Shown here in pieces: positions 33,271-41,153 of a DNA stretch of 64,000 nt. The first letter of the stretch is position 1; every line of letters begins with the position of its first letter. Where the stretch lies: assembly GCA_036783645.1 (NCBI GenBank), contig DAIPWT010000008.1, positions 23,008-87,007 of the forward strand, written 5' to 3'. The notes beneath the pieces are model-generated. The model was not told the DNA's origin, made no database searches, and was given only the letters and a program-made list of their open reading frames with translations. The position numbers and the translations under genes were made by a program. The stretch comes from UBA4732 sp002404095 (GTDB lineage Bacteria > Planctomycetota > Planctomycetia > Gemmatales > Gemmataceae).

Positions 33271-34158
33271 ATGCGCTGGACGACCTGCCTGACCGCCGCT
33301 ACTTTCCTCCTAAGCGCCGCCGCGACGGCTCACGCGGCGGACGCCGTTAAACATCGCATCCTATTCGCCGAGTATGGCAAGGGCGAAAACCGCCTCGTCG
33401 AGGTGGCCGCCGACGGCAAGCTGGTGTGGGAATATAAGTTCCCTAGCATCGCGGTCATCTTCCAACCTCTCGCCGACGGCAACATCGTCTTTGCCCACGG
33501 CGGCAGCCCCACCGGCGTCGATGAGATCAACCGCGACAAGAAGACCGTCTGGACCTACGTGAGCAAGTGCCCGCAGGTGCTGGGTTGTCAGCGGCTCGCC
33601 AACGGCAATACGCTGGTCGCCGAGCAAGGCCCCTGCCGGGCGGTCGAAGTGAACCCCAAGGGAGAGGTCGTCCACGTCACCAAGATGACGACGACGGAAG
33701 AGGCGTTTCATCGTCAGGTGCGCAATGTCCACAAGCTCGCCAACGGCAACATCCTGGCCGCGCACGAAGGCGAAGGCGCCATCCGCGAGTATGATCTCGA
33801 CGGCAAGACCGTCTGGGAGTACACCAAGGTCGAAAACACCGGCGAAGCGCTCCGGCTCGACAACGGCAACACCCTTATTGCTTGCGGTACGCAGAAGCGC
33901 GTGATCGAGGTGACGCCGGCCGGTGAGGTCGTCTGGGAGTTCGGCCCCAAAGACGCTCCGGAATTGAACCTGACATGGATTTCGAGTTTACAGGTCCTCA
34001 AAAACGGCCATTACATAATCGGCAATTTCCTCCGCGGCCAGGAAGGCAAAGGCGCCCATGCCTTCGAGGTGACGCGCGATAAGAAGGTGGTTTGGACCTT
34101 CGCCGACCACGTACTTGTCAAATCGCTGGCCACGATTCGTGTGCTGGATGACCGATGA
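33271..34158 (+). CDS. secreted PQQ-like beta-propeller protein
   Basis: This 295-residue protein starts at the ATG after AAGGATG. A signal peptide (FLLSAAATAHAADA) is followed by about six propeller blades with repeated LANGNxLxA and G-E/K-x-V-W-E-Y motifs, for example LANGNTLVAEQGPCRAVEVN and LDNGNTLIACGTQKRVIEVT. This is a compact relative of arylsulfotransferase-type/PQQ-like propellers. No catalytic residues are recognisable, so a ligand- or protein-binding role is possible. The gene is followed by a large inverted repeat. Confidence 0.88.
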   Translation: MRWTTCLTAATFLLSAAATAHAADAVKHRILFAEYGKGENRLVEVAADGKLVWEYKFPSIAVIFQPLADGNIVFAHGGSPTGVDEINRDKKTVWTYVSKCPQVLGCQRLANGNTLVAEQGPCRAVEVNPKGEVVHVTKMTTTEEAFHRQVRNVHKLANGNILAAHEGEGAIREYDLDGKTVWEYTKVENTGEALRLDNGNTLIACGTQKRVIEVTPAGEVVWEFGPKDAPELNLTWISSLQVLKNGHYIIGNFLRGQEGKGAHAFEVTRDKKVVWTFADHVLVKSLATIRVLDDR

Positions 34159-34180
34159 TCGGCGTGACCATCGACGGTGT

Positions 34181-34325
34181 ACCCCGGGTTCACGAGTACG
34201 TTCACCCGGGGCTTTATCATTATCGCCCGAAGGGGCTCTGGCCGGGGACGCGTCTCCGGTTCTTGGAGCCCGGTTGAGGGCGATTATGATAAAGCCCCGG
34301 GCGAACGTACTCGTGAGTCCGGGGT
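34181..34325. repeat. large inverted repeat, 48-bp arms
   Basis: The arms 34181-34228 and 34278-34325 match at 44 of 48 positions (ACCCCGGGTTCACGAGTACG onward), with a 49-bp centre. A single related palindrome lies at 3792-3823. It may terminate the preceding propeller gene. Confidence 0.88.
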
Positions 34326-34428
34326 GCGAGGGCGTGAAGGCGTCGCCGCTATCCCTCGCCCCGGAACTCGCGTATACTGAATCGCGACGGACGACCCTCC
34401 TTGCCGACTTCCCATGCCGAGGCCAACC

Positions 34429-35688
34429 ATGCGCATCGCCGCAATTCTAATCGCCGCCGCGACTCTGACCACAGCCTTCGTCTTTGCGGGAGAGAACTGG
34501 CCGCAGTACCGCGGGCCGCATGAAGACGGCCATTCCGACGCCGCGGGTCTGCCCGTGACATGGAGCGAAAAGGAGAACATCGTCTGGAAGACGGCCATTC
34601 ACGACAAGGGATGGTCGTCGCCCGTGGTTTGGGGCGATCAGGTCTGGATGACCACCGCCAAGGCCGACGGTACGCAAATGTTCGCCGTCTGCGTGGACCG
34701 TAAAACGGGCGAAGTGTCATACGACCTCAAGGTCTTTGACGTGGAGGAGCCGGTCCCCCTCAAGAACGGGACGAACACCTATGCCTCGCCAACGCCGACG
34801 ATCGAGGAAGGCCGCGTCTACGTCCACTTCGGCTCTTACGGCACCGCCTGCCTGGATGCGAAGACAGGCGCCAAGCTTTGGGAGCGCCGCGACCTGCGCT
34901 GCGACCACTGGCGCGGACCTGCCTCATCGCCGATCCTTTTTGGCGGTTTGCTGATCCTCACCTTCGACGGCTTCGACGCTCAATACGTTGTTGCTTTGGA
35001 CAAAAAGACGGGCCAGACAGTCTGGAAAAGCGACCGCGACCGCGACTTCGACTATGGCACCGACGATGGCGACCGTCGCAAGGCGTTCGCCACGCCGGCC
35101 GTCATCACCGTTAAGGGTAAGCCGGAGCTTATCAGTCCGGCCGCCATCGCGACGACGGCCTTCGATCCGCTGACCGGCAAAGTGCTGTGGGTGGTCTACC
35201 ACGGCGGTATGAACGTCACGCAACCGCCGCTATTTGGCCTCGGTAAAGTATTCTTATGCACGGGCGACGGCGGGCTGAAAATGCTGGCCGTGCGCCCCGA
35301 CGGCGCCGGCGACGTGACTAAGACGCATATCGACTGGAAGTACAGCAAGAACGTGCCGTCGCGGTCGTCGCCGATCCTGGTGGACGACCTACTCTATTTC
35401 GCCAACGAGATGGGGGGGATGCTTTCGTGCATCGACGCCAAAAATGGCGATCCCGTCTGGCAAGAGCGGCTGGGCGGATCGTTCTGGGCGTCGCCGATCT
35501 ACGCCGACGGCCGGCTATATCTCTTTAACGACGAGGGGACGACGACGGTGGGCGAGATAGGTCGGACATGGAAGAAGCTGGCGGCGAACAAGCTGGACGA
35601 TGGCTGCATGGCGTCGCCGGCCGTGGCGGGCAAATCGCTTTTCGTCCGCACCCGGACGCATTTATACCGGATTGAGAAAAAAGATTGA
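34429..35688 (+). CDS. PQQ-binding-like beta-propeller protein
   Basis: This 419-residue protein has a signal peptide (RIAAILIAAATLTTAFVFA) and the typical planctomycete start NWPQYRGPHEDGHSDAAGLP, followed by propeller blades (GTACLDAKTGAKLWERRDL, YVVALDKKTGQTVWKSDRD, MLSCIDAKNGDPVWQERLG). I chose the second in-frame Met, which has a GAGG six bases upstream; the first Met at 34414 adds five residues. Such proteins are exported and abundant in planctomycetes. They lack obvious dehydrogenase residues, so the role is probably structural or binding. Confidence 0.9.
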   Translation: MRIAAILIAAATLTTAFVFAGENWPQYRGPHEDGHSDAAGLPVTWSEKENIVWKTAIHDKGWSSPVVWGDQVWMTTAKADGTQMFAVCVDRKTGEVSYDLKVFDVEEPVPLKNGTNTYASPTPTIEEGRVYVHFGSYGTACLDAKTGAKLWERRDLRCDHWRGPASSPILFGGLLILTFDGFDAQYVVALDKKTGQTVWKSDRDRDFDYGTDDGDRRKAFATPAVITVKGKPELISPAAIATTAFDPLTGKVLWVVYHGGMNVTQPPLFGLGKVFLCTGDGGLKMLAVRPDGAGDVTKTHIDWKYSKNVPSRSSPILVDDLLYFANEMGGMLSCIDAKNGDPVWQERLGGSFWASPIYADGRLYLFNDEGTTTVGEIGRTWKKLAANKLDDGCMASPAVAGKSLFVRTRTHLYRIEKKD

Positions 35689-35772
35689 AGAGAGGTGAGA
35701 CGGTACAGCGCCTAGCCAGCCGCGGTGTGCGGTTGCCAAGCGGCAAGCGGCGATAAGGAAAGGTAGGTTCCC

Positions 35773-37011
35773 ATGACGCGAAAGTTTCTGGCCGGTATTA
35801 CGGGAGTCCTGATCTGTGCCGCCGTGGCGGTCGCCCAGAACGCGCCGCAGAAGGGCAAGATCAAGAAGATCGACGTGGACAAGGGGATCGTGACCATCAC
35901 CGCCGAGGACAAGGACCGCGAGCTGGCGCTGACCGATGACACCAAAATGCCGGGCGTACCGCCCAAGGAAGTGAAGGACCTCCTCAAGACGTTCAAGGAA
36001 GGCACGGAGGTGATGTTCATCGCCGGCACGAAGGACGGCAAGGACGTGCTGGTCGGCATCAAACGAAGGGCGGACGACCTCCCGGTTAAAGTGGATACGT
36101 CCGCGTTCAAGCCGCTGACGGAGTTGGGATTGAGCGAGTACGAGGGCTACAAGGGCGGCTTGTACCCGGACGGGAAGAATGAGCGGCCCGGCGAACACGA
36201 GGTCGCGGGCGTCGCGCTGGCGAAAACGGTGCGGCCCCTCGACGCCGACGGCAAACCGGCGGCGGACGGCAAGATCGTCCTGCTCTCGGTCGGCATGAGC
36301 AACACCACGCAGGAATTCCAGGTGTTCAAGAGGCTGGCGGACGCGGACAAGGACAAGAACGCCAAGCTGGTCATCGTGGACGGCGCCCAGGGGGGCATGA
36401 CGGCGGCCCGGATCGTGGACCCCGACGACAAGGGCGCGGGCGCGAAGTTCTGGAAGACGGCGGACGAACGGCTGAAGCAAGCCGGCGTGAGCGCGGCGCA
36501 GGTGCAGGTCGTCTGGGTCAAGGAGGCCGACGCCGGGCCGACCGACAAGTTCCCCAAGCACGCCGAAACACTCCAGGCCGAGCTGAGTCAGATCGCCCGC
36601 CTCCTGCACAAGCGGTTTCCGAACGTGAAGCTGGTGTACTTCTCCAGTCGCATCTACGCGGGCTACGCCACCACGAAACTGAACCCGGAGCCTTACGCCT
36701 ACGAATCGGGGTTCGCGGTGAAATGGTTGATCGAGCAGCAACTCAAGGGCGACAAGGCGTTGAACTACGACGCGGACAAGGGTGAGTTCAAGGCGCCCTG
36801 GCTTGGCTGGGGTCCGTACCTGTGGGCGAACGGCGCCGCCAAGCGCGCGGACGGCTTGGTCTACGACCGCGACGATCTGGGTGGCGATGGCACACACCCG
36901 TCGCCGTCCGGGGCGCGCAAGGTCGCCAAACAGCTGTTGGAGTTTTTCAAAAAGGACTCGACCGCGAAGCCGTGGTTTGTCGGGTCGTCAAGTCTGGATC
37001 ATAGTCGTTGA
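35773..37011 (+). CDS. secreted SGNH-hydrolase-like protein with an N-terminal beta domain
   Basis: This 412-residue protein has a signal peptide (LAGITGVLICAAVAVAQN). A small beta domain follows (GKIKKIDVDKGIVTITAEDK, about 27-95). The main domain resembles SGNH esterases: a block-I-like LLSVGMSNTTQEF with Ser in place of the usual GDS context, a block-II-like VDGAQGGMTA and a block-V DGTHPSPSGA with the Asp-x-x-His pair. It may deacylate exported carbohydrates, but the divergent block I makes activity uncertain. Its 3' end overlaps mtnC by 13 bp on the opposite strand. Confidence 0.78.
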   Translation: MTRKFLAGITGVLICAAVAVAQNAPQKGKIKKIDVDKGIVTITAEDKDRELALTDDTKMPGVPPKEVKDLLKTFKEGTEVMFIAGTKDGKDVLVGIKRRADDLPVKVDTSAFKPLTELGLSEYEGYKGGLYPDGKNERPGEHEVAGVALAKTVRPLDADGKPAADGKIVLLSVGMSNTTQEFQVFKRLADADKDKNAKLVIVDGAQGGMTAARIVDPDDKGAGAKFWKTADERLKQAGVSAAQVQVVWVKEADAGPTDKFPKHAETLQAELSQIARLLHKRFPNVKLVYFSSRIYAGYATTKLNPEPYAYESGFAVKWLIEQQLKGDKALNYDADKGEFKAPWLGWGPYLWANGAAKRADGLVYDRDDLGGDGTHPSPSGARKVAKQLLEFFKKDSTAKPWFVGSSSLDHSR

Positions 37012-37733
37012 AGATCAATCTGCCCGAAATCTGTCACGACGGGATGTGCATGTCCCGCCGTCACCGGCGCATTGCCCGGGCGCACGACAAGGCCCGTCCG
37101 CATCCCCGCTTCCGCCGCGGCGTCCAACTCCTGCCGCACATCGCTGAGAAAAAGGATCGCCGTAGTCGGCAGCTTCATGTCGGCGGCGATGCGGCGATAG
37201 CTCTCCGCCTCGCGCTTGGGGCCGGTGGTCGTATCGTAATGGCCGTGAAAGAGAGGGAGCAGATCGCCAGCGTCGGTGTGCGCAAAAAACACCTTCTGCG
37301 CCGCCACGCTGCCTGACGAGAAAATGCGTAGGTCCATTCCCTGTTCGGCCCAGCACCGCAAGGCCGGCGCTACGTCGGGATAGACGTGCGACGTAAGCCG
37401 GCCCGCCGCGTAGCCTTCTTGCCAGATCAGCCCTTGAAGTTCCTTCAAGCCCGTCGCCTTCTCGTCGCCGTCCATGAGACGGATCGCCTCGGCGGCGACG
37501 CTCTCCGGCGTGGCATGATCTCCCTCTGTTGTGGCACGGTCTCCTGACCGTGCCACCGCGTCGCGCGCAATCATCTCACAGGCGCGAGCGACATCGGGAT
37601 CACCCCAGCGGCGGCGTAGGAAATCCGTCAATTCGCGGCGGGCGAAAGGAAACAGCACTTCGTAGACGAACTGCACCGACGAGGTCGTACCCTCAATGTC
37701 GAGCAGGACGGCGCGCAAACCGGACGCGATCAT
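36999..37733 (-). CDS. mtnC: enolase-phosphatase E1 (2,3-diketomethylthiopentyl-1-phosphate)
   Basis: This 244-residue HAD-superfamily enzyme of the methionine salvage pathway produces the acireductone used by MtnD. Motif I is LLDIEGTTSSVQFVYEVLFP, motif II IFSSGSVAAQKVFF, and the later HAD residues are FLSDVRQELDAAAEAGM. Family-typical TGLKELQGLIWQEGYAAG is present. It overlaps the upstream mtnD stop codon by 4 bp, so the two are translationally coupled. An in-frame palindrome encodes about residues 60-68 (ARSGDRATT), in the cap-domain region just before AAEAIRLMDGD, where homologues have a short loop. Other salvage genes are not in the window. Confidence 0.93.
   Translation of the reverse strand: MIASGLRAVLLDIEGTTSSVQFVYEVLFPFARRELTDFLRRRWGDPDVARACEMIARDAVARSGDRATTEGDHATPESVAAEAIRLMDGDEKATGLKELQGLIWQEGYAAGRLTSHVYPDVAPALRCWAEQGMDLRIFSSGSVAAQKVFFAHTDAGDLLPLFHGHYDTTTGPKREAESYRRIAADMKLPTTAILFLSDVRQELDAAAEAGMRTGLVVRPGNAPVTAGHAHPVVTDFGQIDLQRL
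37531..37556. repeat. in-frame hairpin inside mtnC
   Basis: GTGGCACGGTC, loop TCCT, GACCGTGCCAC: a perfect 11-bp stem translated in frame in mtnC. It has the same stem-TCC-stem design as the other elements but a different stem sequence. Confidence 0.85.
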
Positions 37734-38308
37734 ATTGGCACCACCGACGGCTTCGTCTCGGCGACGACGTAAGCCGGACTCCAGCAGACCGGCGTGTAGC
37801 GTGCGTGCGCGCTGCCGTCGATGTAGGCGGGCGTCCAGCCGGTCTTGTCCTGAAAGAGACGGATGGCCCGGATCGTGCGGTCGGCGCACAGGTCGAACCA
37901 ATGCTTCGTGCCCAACGGCACATTGATAAGGTCGCCGGCCTCGACCTGGATGGCGAAGACGGGGCCGTTGTCCGGGTGAATGTGGAACAATCCGCGTCCC
38001 TTAAGGATGAAACGCACTTCGTTCTCGGAGTGCGTATGCTCCGAGCGGAAGCGCTCCAGCATCGCGTCCAGGCCGGGCGTCTCCGGCGATACGTTGATTA
38101 CGTCGGCCGTGACGTAGCCGCCCTCGGCCTTGAGGCGGTCGATCTCCGGCGCGTACGCGGCCAGGATGGCCTCGGGCGCGGCGTCGGGGCTGACGCGATC
38201 CTCCAGCGGCCAGCGTTCGTGATAGATGCCGAACGGGGCCAGGAAGGCGGAAATCTCTTTCGGGTCGTCCAGCCGGCGTTTCTCGTCCGGCACGATGATG
38301 TAAGCCAT
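37730..38308 (-). CDS. mtnD: acireductone dioxygenase
   Basis: This 192-residue cupin of the methionine salvage pathway oxidises acireductone with O2. Metal ligands are visible in HTHSENEVRFILKG (H-x-H-x4-E) and the later His in LGTKHWFDL. The N-terminal PLEDRVSPDAAPEAILAAY region matches the family. The iron and nickel forms give different products and cannot be told apart from sequence. It overlaps mtnC by 4 bp in a two-gene operon. Confidence 0.93.
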   Translation of the reverse strand: MAYIIVPDEKRRLDDPKEISAFLAPFGIYHERWPLEDRVSPDAAPEAILAAYAPEIDRLKAEGGYVTADVINVSPETPGLDAMLERFRSEHTHSENEVRFILKGRGLFHIHPDNGPVFAIQVEAGDLINVPLGTKHWFDLCADRTIRAIRLFQDKTGWTPAYIDGSAHARYTPVCWSPAYVVAETKPSVVPI

Positions 38309-38439
38309 GGGAACCTCATTTTTCTTATGGGTCGAAACCCGCGAACTTGTTCGCTTCTCCCGTACTTAAAGTGTATAGAGTGGAGGTGTAGGTTACAGAT
38401 ATTTCGGGAAAGGGGCAGCGGCCGGATGGGAGGTTTGAT

Positions 38440-38736
38440 ATGGCTCGAACAAAGAACTTTGCCGATGTGATTCGGTCTGAAATGGCTGCTGATCCCGCGC
38501 TCGCCAAAGCAATCGAAGACGAGTCCCTTAACGCGGACATCGCAATGAAGGTCTACAAACTCCGCGTGGAAGCCGGTCTGACGCAAAAGGGACTTGCCGA
38601 TCTTGTTGGGACTCGACAGTCCGTAATCTCTCGCATCGAAGACGCCGACTATGGCGGGCACTCTCTGCGCTTGCTAACGAAGATCGCGAGCGCCTTAAAC
38701 AAAAACCTCTGTATTGAGTTCGCGGATAGAGGATAA
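38440..38736 (+). CDS. XRE-family helix-turn-helix regulator (HigA-like)
   Basis: This 98-residue protein starts after GGGAGG. Residues about 40-90 form a Cro/CI-type HTH (LRVEAGLTQKGLADLVGTRQ, then SVISRIEDADYGGHSLRLLT). The N-terminal extension (ADVIRSEMAADPALAKAIED) resembles HigA-type antitoxins. No RelE/HigB-like toxin precedes or follows it; the next gene is a small membrane protein. It may be an orphan antitoxin or a stand-alone transcription repressor. Confidence 0.9.
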   Translation: MARTKNFADVIRSEMAADPALAKAIEDESLNADIAMKVYKLRVEAGLTQKGLADLVGTRQSVISRIEDADYGGHSLRLLTKIASALNKNLCIEFADRG

Positions 38737-38769
38737 GCGAATCGGCCTACGTCGCGGGAGAGTTGAATC

Positions 38770-39069
38770 ATGTCTTTGACTCGTGTGGCAGGGATCATAG
38801 CCGCCGCCTTTGGCACCCTATTCCTCCTTTACCTCTTCATAGGGAACTCCATGCTCCCTCCCGAATTGACCGGGGCGGCATGGTGGGCCGCGGTGCTTCG
38901 GGCAATGGTTTCACCTGGGGCCATCGCGGGCACGGCGATAGGGATCACATTGGTAGTGGGCGGAATTCTACTCATGCTCCGACGGTCCCCGTCGCGCTCA
39001 TCATTCGTTTCCATAGCGGCGGCGGCCGTGATCGCCGTTCTCATCCTTCTGGTCATCATCTTAAGTTAG
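38770..39069 (+). CDS. small three-helix membrane protein
   Basis: This 99-residue protein starts at the ATG 8 bases after GGGAGA. It has three hydrophobic segments (IIAAAFGTLFLLYLFIG, AIAGTAIGITLVVGGILLML, VSIAAAAVIAVLILLVIIL). No family is recognised. It begins 33 bp after the XRE regulator stop and is probably co-transcribed with it; the pair could be a membrane effector and its repressor. A GC-rich hairpin follows at 39104-39129. Confidence 0.68.
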   Translation: MSLTRVAGIIAAAFGTLFLLYLFIGNSMLPPELTGAAWWAAVLRAMVSPGAIAGTAIGITLVVGGILLMLRRSPSRSSFVSIAAAAVIAVLILLVIILS

Positions 39070-39103
39070 CGGAGCGTCATCGGAGCCGGCGAGTAAAAGA
39101 CGA

Positions 39104-39129
39104 GAGCCGCCCGTGGGGACGGGCGGCTC
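39104..39129 (+). terminator. GC-rich hairpin, possible terminator
   Basis: GAGCCGCCCG, loop TGGGGA, CGGGCGGCTC: a perfect 10-bp stem 34 bp after the membrane-protein stop codon. No T-tract follows, so an intrinsic terminator is only probable. Confidence 0.55.
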
Positions 39130-39528
39130 GGGTGATAGGGTCTTTGAATTGGGTCTGGCGGGAGGGGGATAGGAGAAGCAGCGTGTCGGCGCCCGGTTGG
39201 CGTCGATCCGGCAAGGCTCTGGATCAGGAGGACGGGATCGCCTCCTGAAGCCTATCCGGTCACTTAGGGACGGTTGTTCCGTACCAGCCGTCCGAGCGTC
39301 CCGACCGCCGCTTCGCGTTCTTGATCGGGTCGTGAGTGAGTAAAGCATTCGCCGTGCCAGAAATATCGCCGACCGCGCCGATTTCTCTTCAACTGCTTGA
39401 AATCACGGGACTTGACGCCGATAATCCATCCAGACGCCAGGCGTCAAACTCGACGCGGTTTGTAAAAAGGTTAGAACGGTTGTAACTGTCGCCGATGGAA
39501 TCGTCGGCGTTTGTGGAAAACTCTTCCC
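39130..39528. other. intergenic region without a recognised gene
   Basis: About 400 bp upstream of rhamnulokinase. Open frames here lack ribosome sites and family features. It should contain the rhamnulokinase promoter, but no clear operator repeat was seen. Confidence 0.4.
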
Positions 39529-40998
39529 ATGACCAAACTCCTTGCCTTTGACCTCGGCGCCGAGAGCGGCCGTGCCGTGCTGGGGCATTTCGACGGCCGA
39601 CAACTCCGTCTCGAAGTTCTAACACGGTTCGCCAACGAGCCAGTGCGGACGCTCGACGCCCTCCACTGGGACGTGCTGCGACTGCATCACGATATGCTGG
39701 CCGGGATGCGCCTGTGCGCCGCCGAACACGGCGGCGCCGATGGCGTCGGCGTCGATACATGGGGCGTCGATTTTGCGCTGCTCGGCCGCAGCGGCGAGCT
39801 GCTGGGCAACCCGCGCCACTATCGCGATCGGCATACCGAAGGCGTCATGGAACGCGCCTTCGCCGTCATGCCGCGCCAGGAGCTATTTCGGCAAACGGGC
39901 ATCCAGTTTATGCGCTTTAACTCGCTGTTCCAGTTGCTGGCGCTAAAGCGCGACGATTCGCCGCTGCTGGAAGCGGCCGAAACGCTGCTGTTCATGCCCG
40001 ACCTGTTCCACTATTTCTTCACCGGCGAAAAAGTGAACGAATACACCGACGCCAGCACCAGCCAGATGCTCGACCCTGCCACGCGGACCTGGGCGGCCGG
40101 CCTGCTCCGCGCGTTCGGATTACCGGAGTGCATTCAAGGAAGGATCGTGCAGCCGGGCACGGTGTTGGGGCCGTTGCATCGCACGGTGGCGGACGATACG
40201 GGCTTGATAGGGACGAAAGTGGTGGCGCCGGCGACGCACGATACGGCGGCGGCGGTGGCGGGGGTGCCGGCGCAGGGCGATGCGTGGGCGTACATCAGTT
40301 CGGGTACATGGTCGCTGATGGGCGTGGAACTAGCAGAGCCGCAGGTCAACGAGGAGACGCTCGCGGCCAACTTCACCAATGAAGGCGGCGTAGGCGGCAC
40401 AGTGCGGCTCTTAAAGAACATTATGGGTTTGTGGTTGGTGCAGGAGTGTCGGCGCGCCTGGGAGCGGATCGGCATGACCTACAGCTACGAAGCGCTGATG
40501 CGGTTGGCGGAAAAGGCGCCGCCGTTCGTCAGCGTGGTGAATCCCAACGACGATTCGTTCCTCTTGCCGGCCAACATGCCGGAGGCGTTGGCCGCTTATT
40601 GCCGGCGGACGGGGCAGCCGGCGCCGGCCGATCCGGGGGCGACGGTGCGCTGCGCGCTGGAGAGTCTGGCGCTATGCTATCGGTGGGTGCTGGAGCGATT
40701 GGAGGGGCTGACGGGCAAGCGGTTGGAGGCGATCCACATCGTTGGCGGCGGTTGTCAGAACGTCTTACTGAATCAGCTGACGGCGGACGCCTGCGACCGG
40801 CCGGTGTTGGCCGGCCCGGTGGAGGCAACGGCCATCGGCAACGTGCTGACGCAGGCCATCGGCCTCGGCGTTCTCGGCTCGTTGGCCGACGCGCGTGAGG
40901 TAGTGCGGCGGTCGTTCGAGGTGCGCACCTTCGAGCCGCGGAACGCCGACGCCTGGCAAGGGCCGTATGCTCACTTTCAATCGCTTCGCGGCGCATGA
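39529..40998 (+). CDS. rhaB: rhamnulokinase
   Basis: This 489-residue FGGY-family kinase phosphorylates L-rhamnulose in the cytoplasm. Visible motifs are the ATP/sugar-binding start LLAFDLGAESGRAVLGHFDG, GVDTWGVDFALLGRSGELL, CHYRDRHT-like RHYRDRHTEGVMERAF, the FTGEKVNEYTDASTSQMLD block, ATHDTAAAVAGVPA, and the C-terminal HIVGGGCQNVLLNQLTAD. The length equals that of well-known RhaB proteins. The preceding ribosome site is weak. No rhamnose isomerase or aldolase is adjacent, so its pathway partners lie elsewhere. Confidence 0.93.
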   Translation: MTKLLAFDLGAESGRAVLGHFDGRQLRLEVLTRFANEPVRTLDALHWDVLRLHHDMLAGMRLCAAEHGGADGVGVDTWGVDFALLGRSGELLGNPRHYRDRHTEGVMERAFAVMPRQELFRQTGIQFMRFNSLFQLLALKRDDSPLLEAAETLLFMPDLFHYFFTGEKVNEYTDASTSQMLDPATRTWAAGLLRAFGLPECIQGRIVQPGTVLGPLHRTVADDTGLIGTKVVAPATHDTAAAVAGVPAQGDAWAYISSGTWSLMGVELAEPQVNEETLAANFTNEGGVGGTVRLLKNIMGLWLVQECRRAWERIGMTYSYEALMRLAEKAPPFVSVVNPNDDSFLLPANMPEALAAYCRRTGQPAPADPGATVRCALESLALCYRWVLERLEGLTGKRLEAIHIVGGGCQNVLLNQLTADACDRPVLAGPVEATAIGNVLTQAIGLGVLGSLADAREVVRRSFEVRTFEPRNADAWQGPYAHFQSLRGA

Positions 40999-41094
40999 AA
41001 CGCCAACGCCACAACAGGAGTATTAGGAGTGGTCGGGAAATGACGGTCAAACGGTCCGATTTCAAGCTCGGGGGCAACGAAAAGATCGGGTAAA

Positions 41095-41118
41095 CCGCTC
41101 CCTGACGGTCGCGGCTCT
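41095..41118. repeat. solitary half of the GAGCCGCGACC palindrome
   Basis: CCGCTCCCTGACGGTCGCGG then CTC matches the right arm of the element at 42437-42506 exactly; the left arm is absent. Confidence 0.7.
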
Positions 41119-41153
41119 GACACGATCTATCAACACCGCGGAAGGAAATGGTC

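Noticed and set aside
38440..38736. Complete HigBA toxin-antitoxin pair
   Set aside because: No RelE/HigB-like open frame is found on either side.
39130..39528. Short antisense frames upstream of rhamnulokinase
   Set aside because: They lack ribosome sites and family-like composition and overlap the kinase start.
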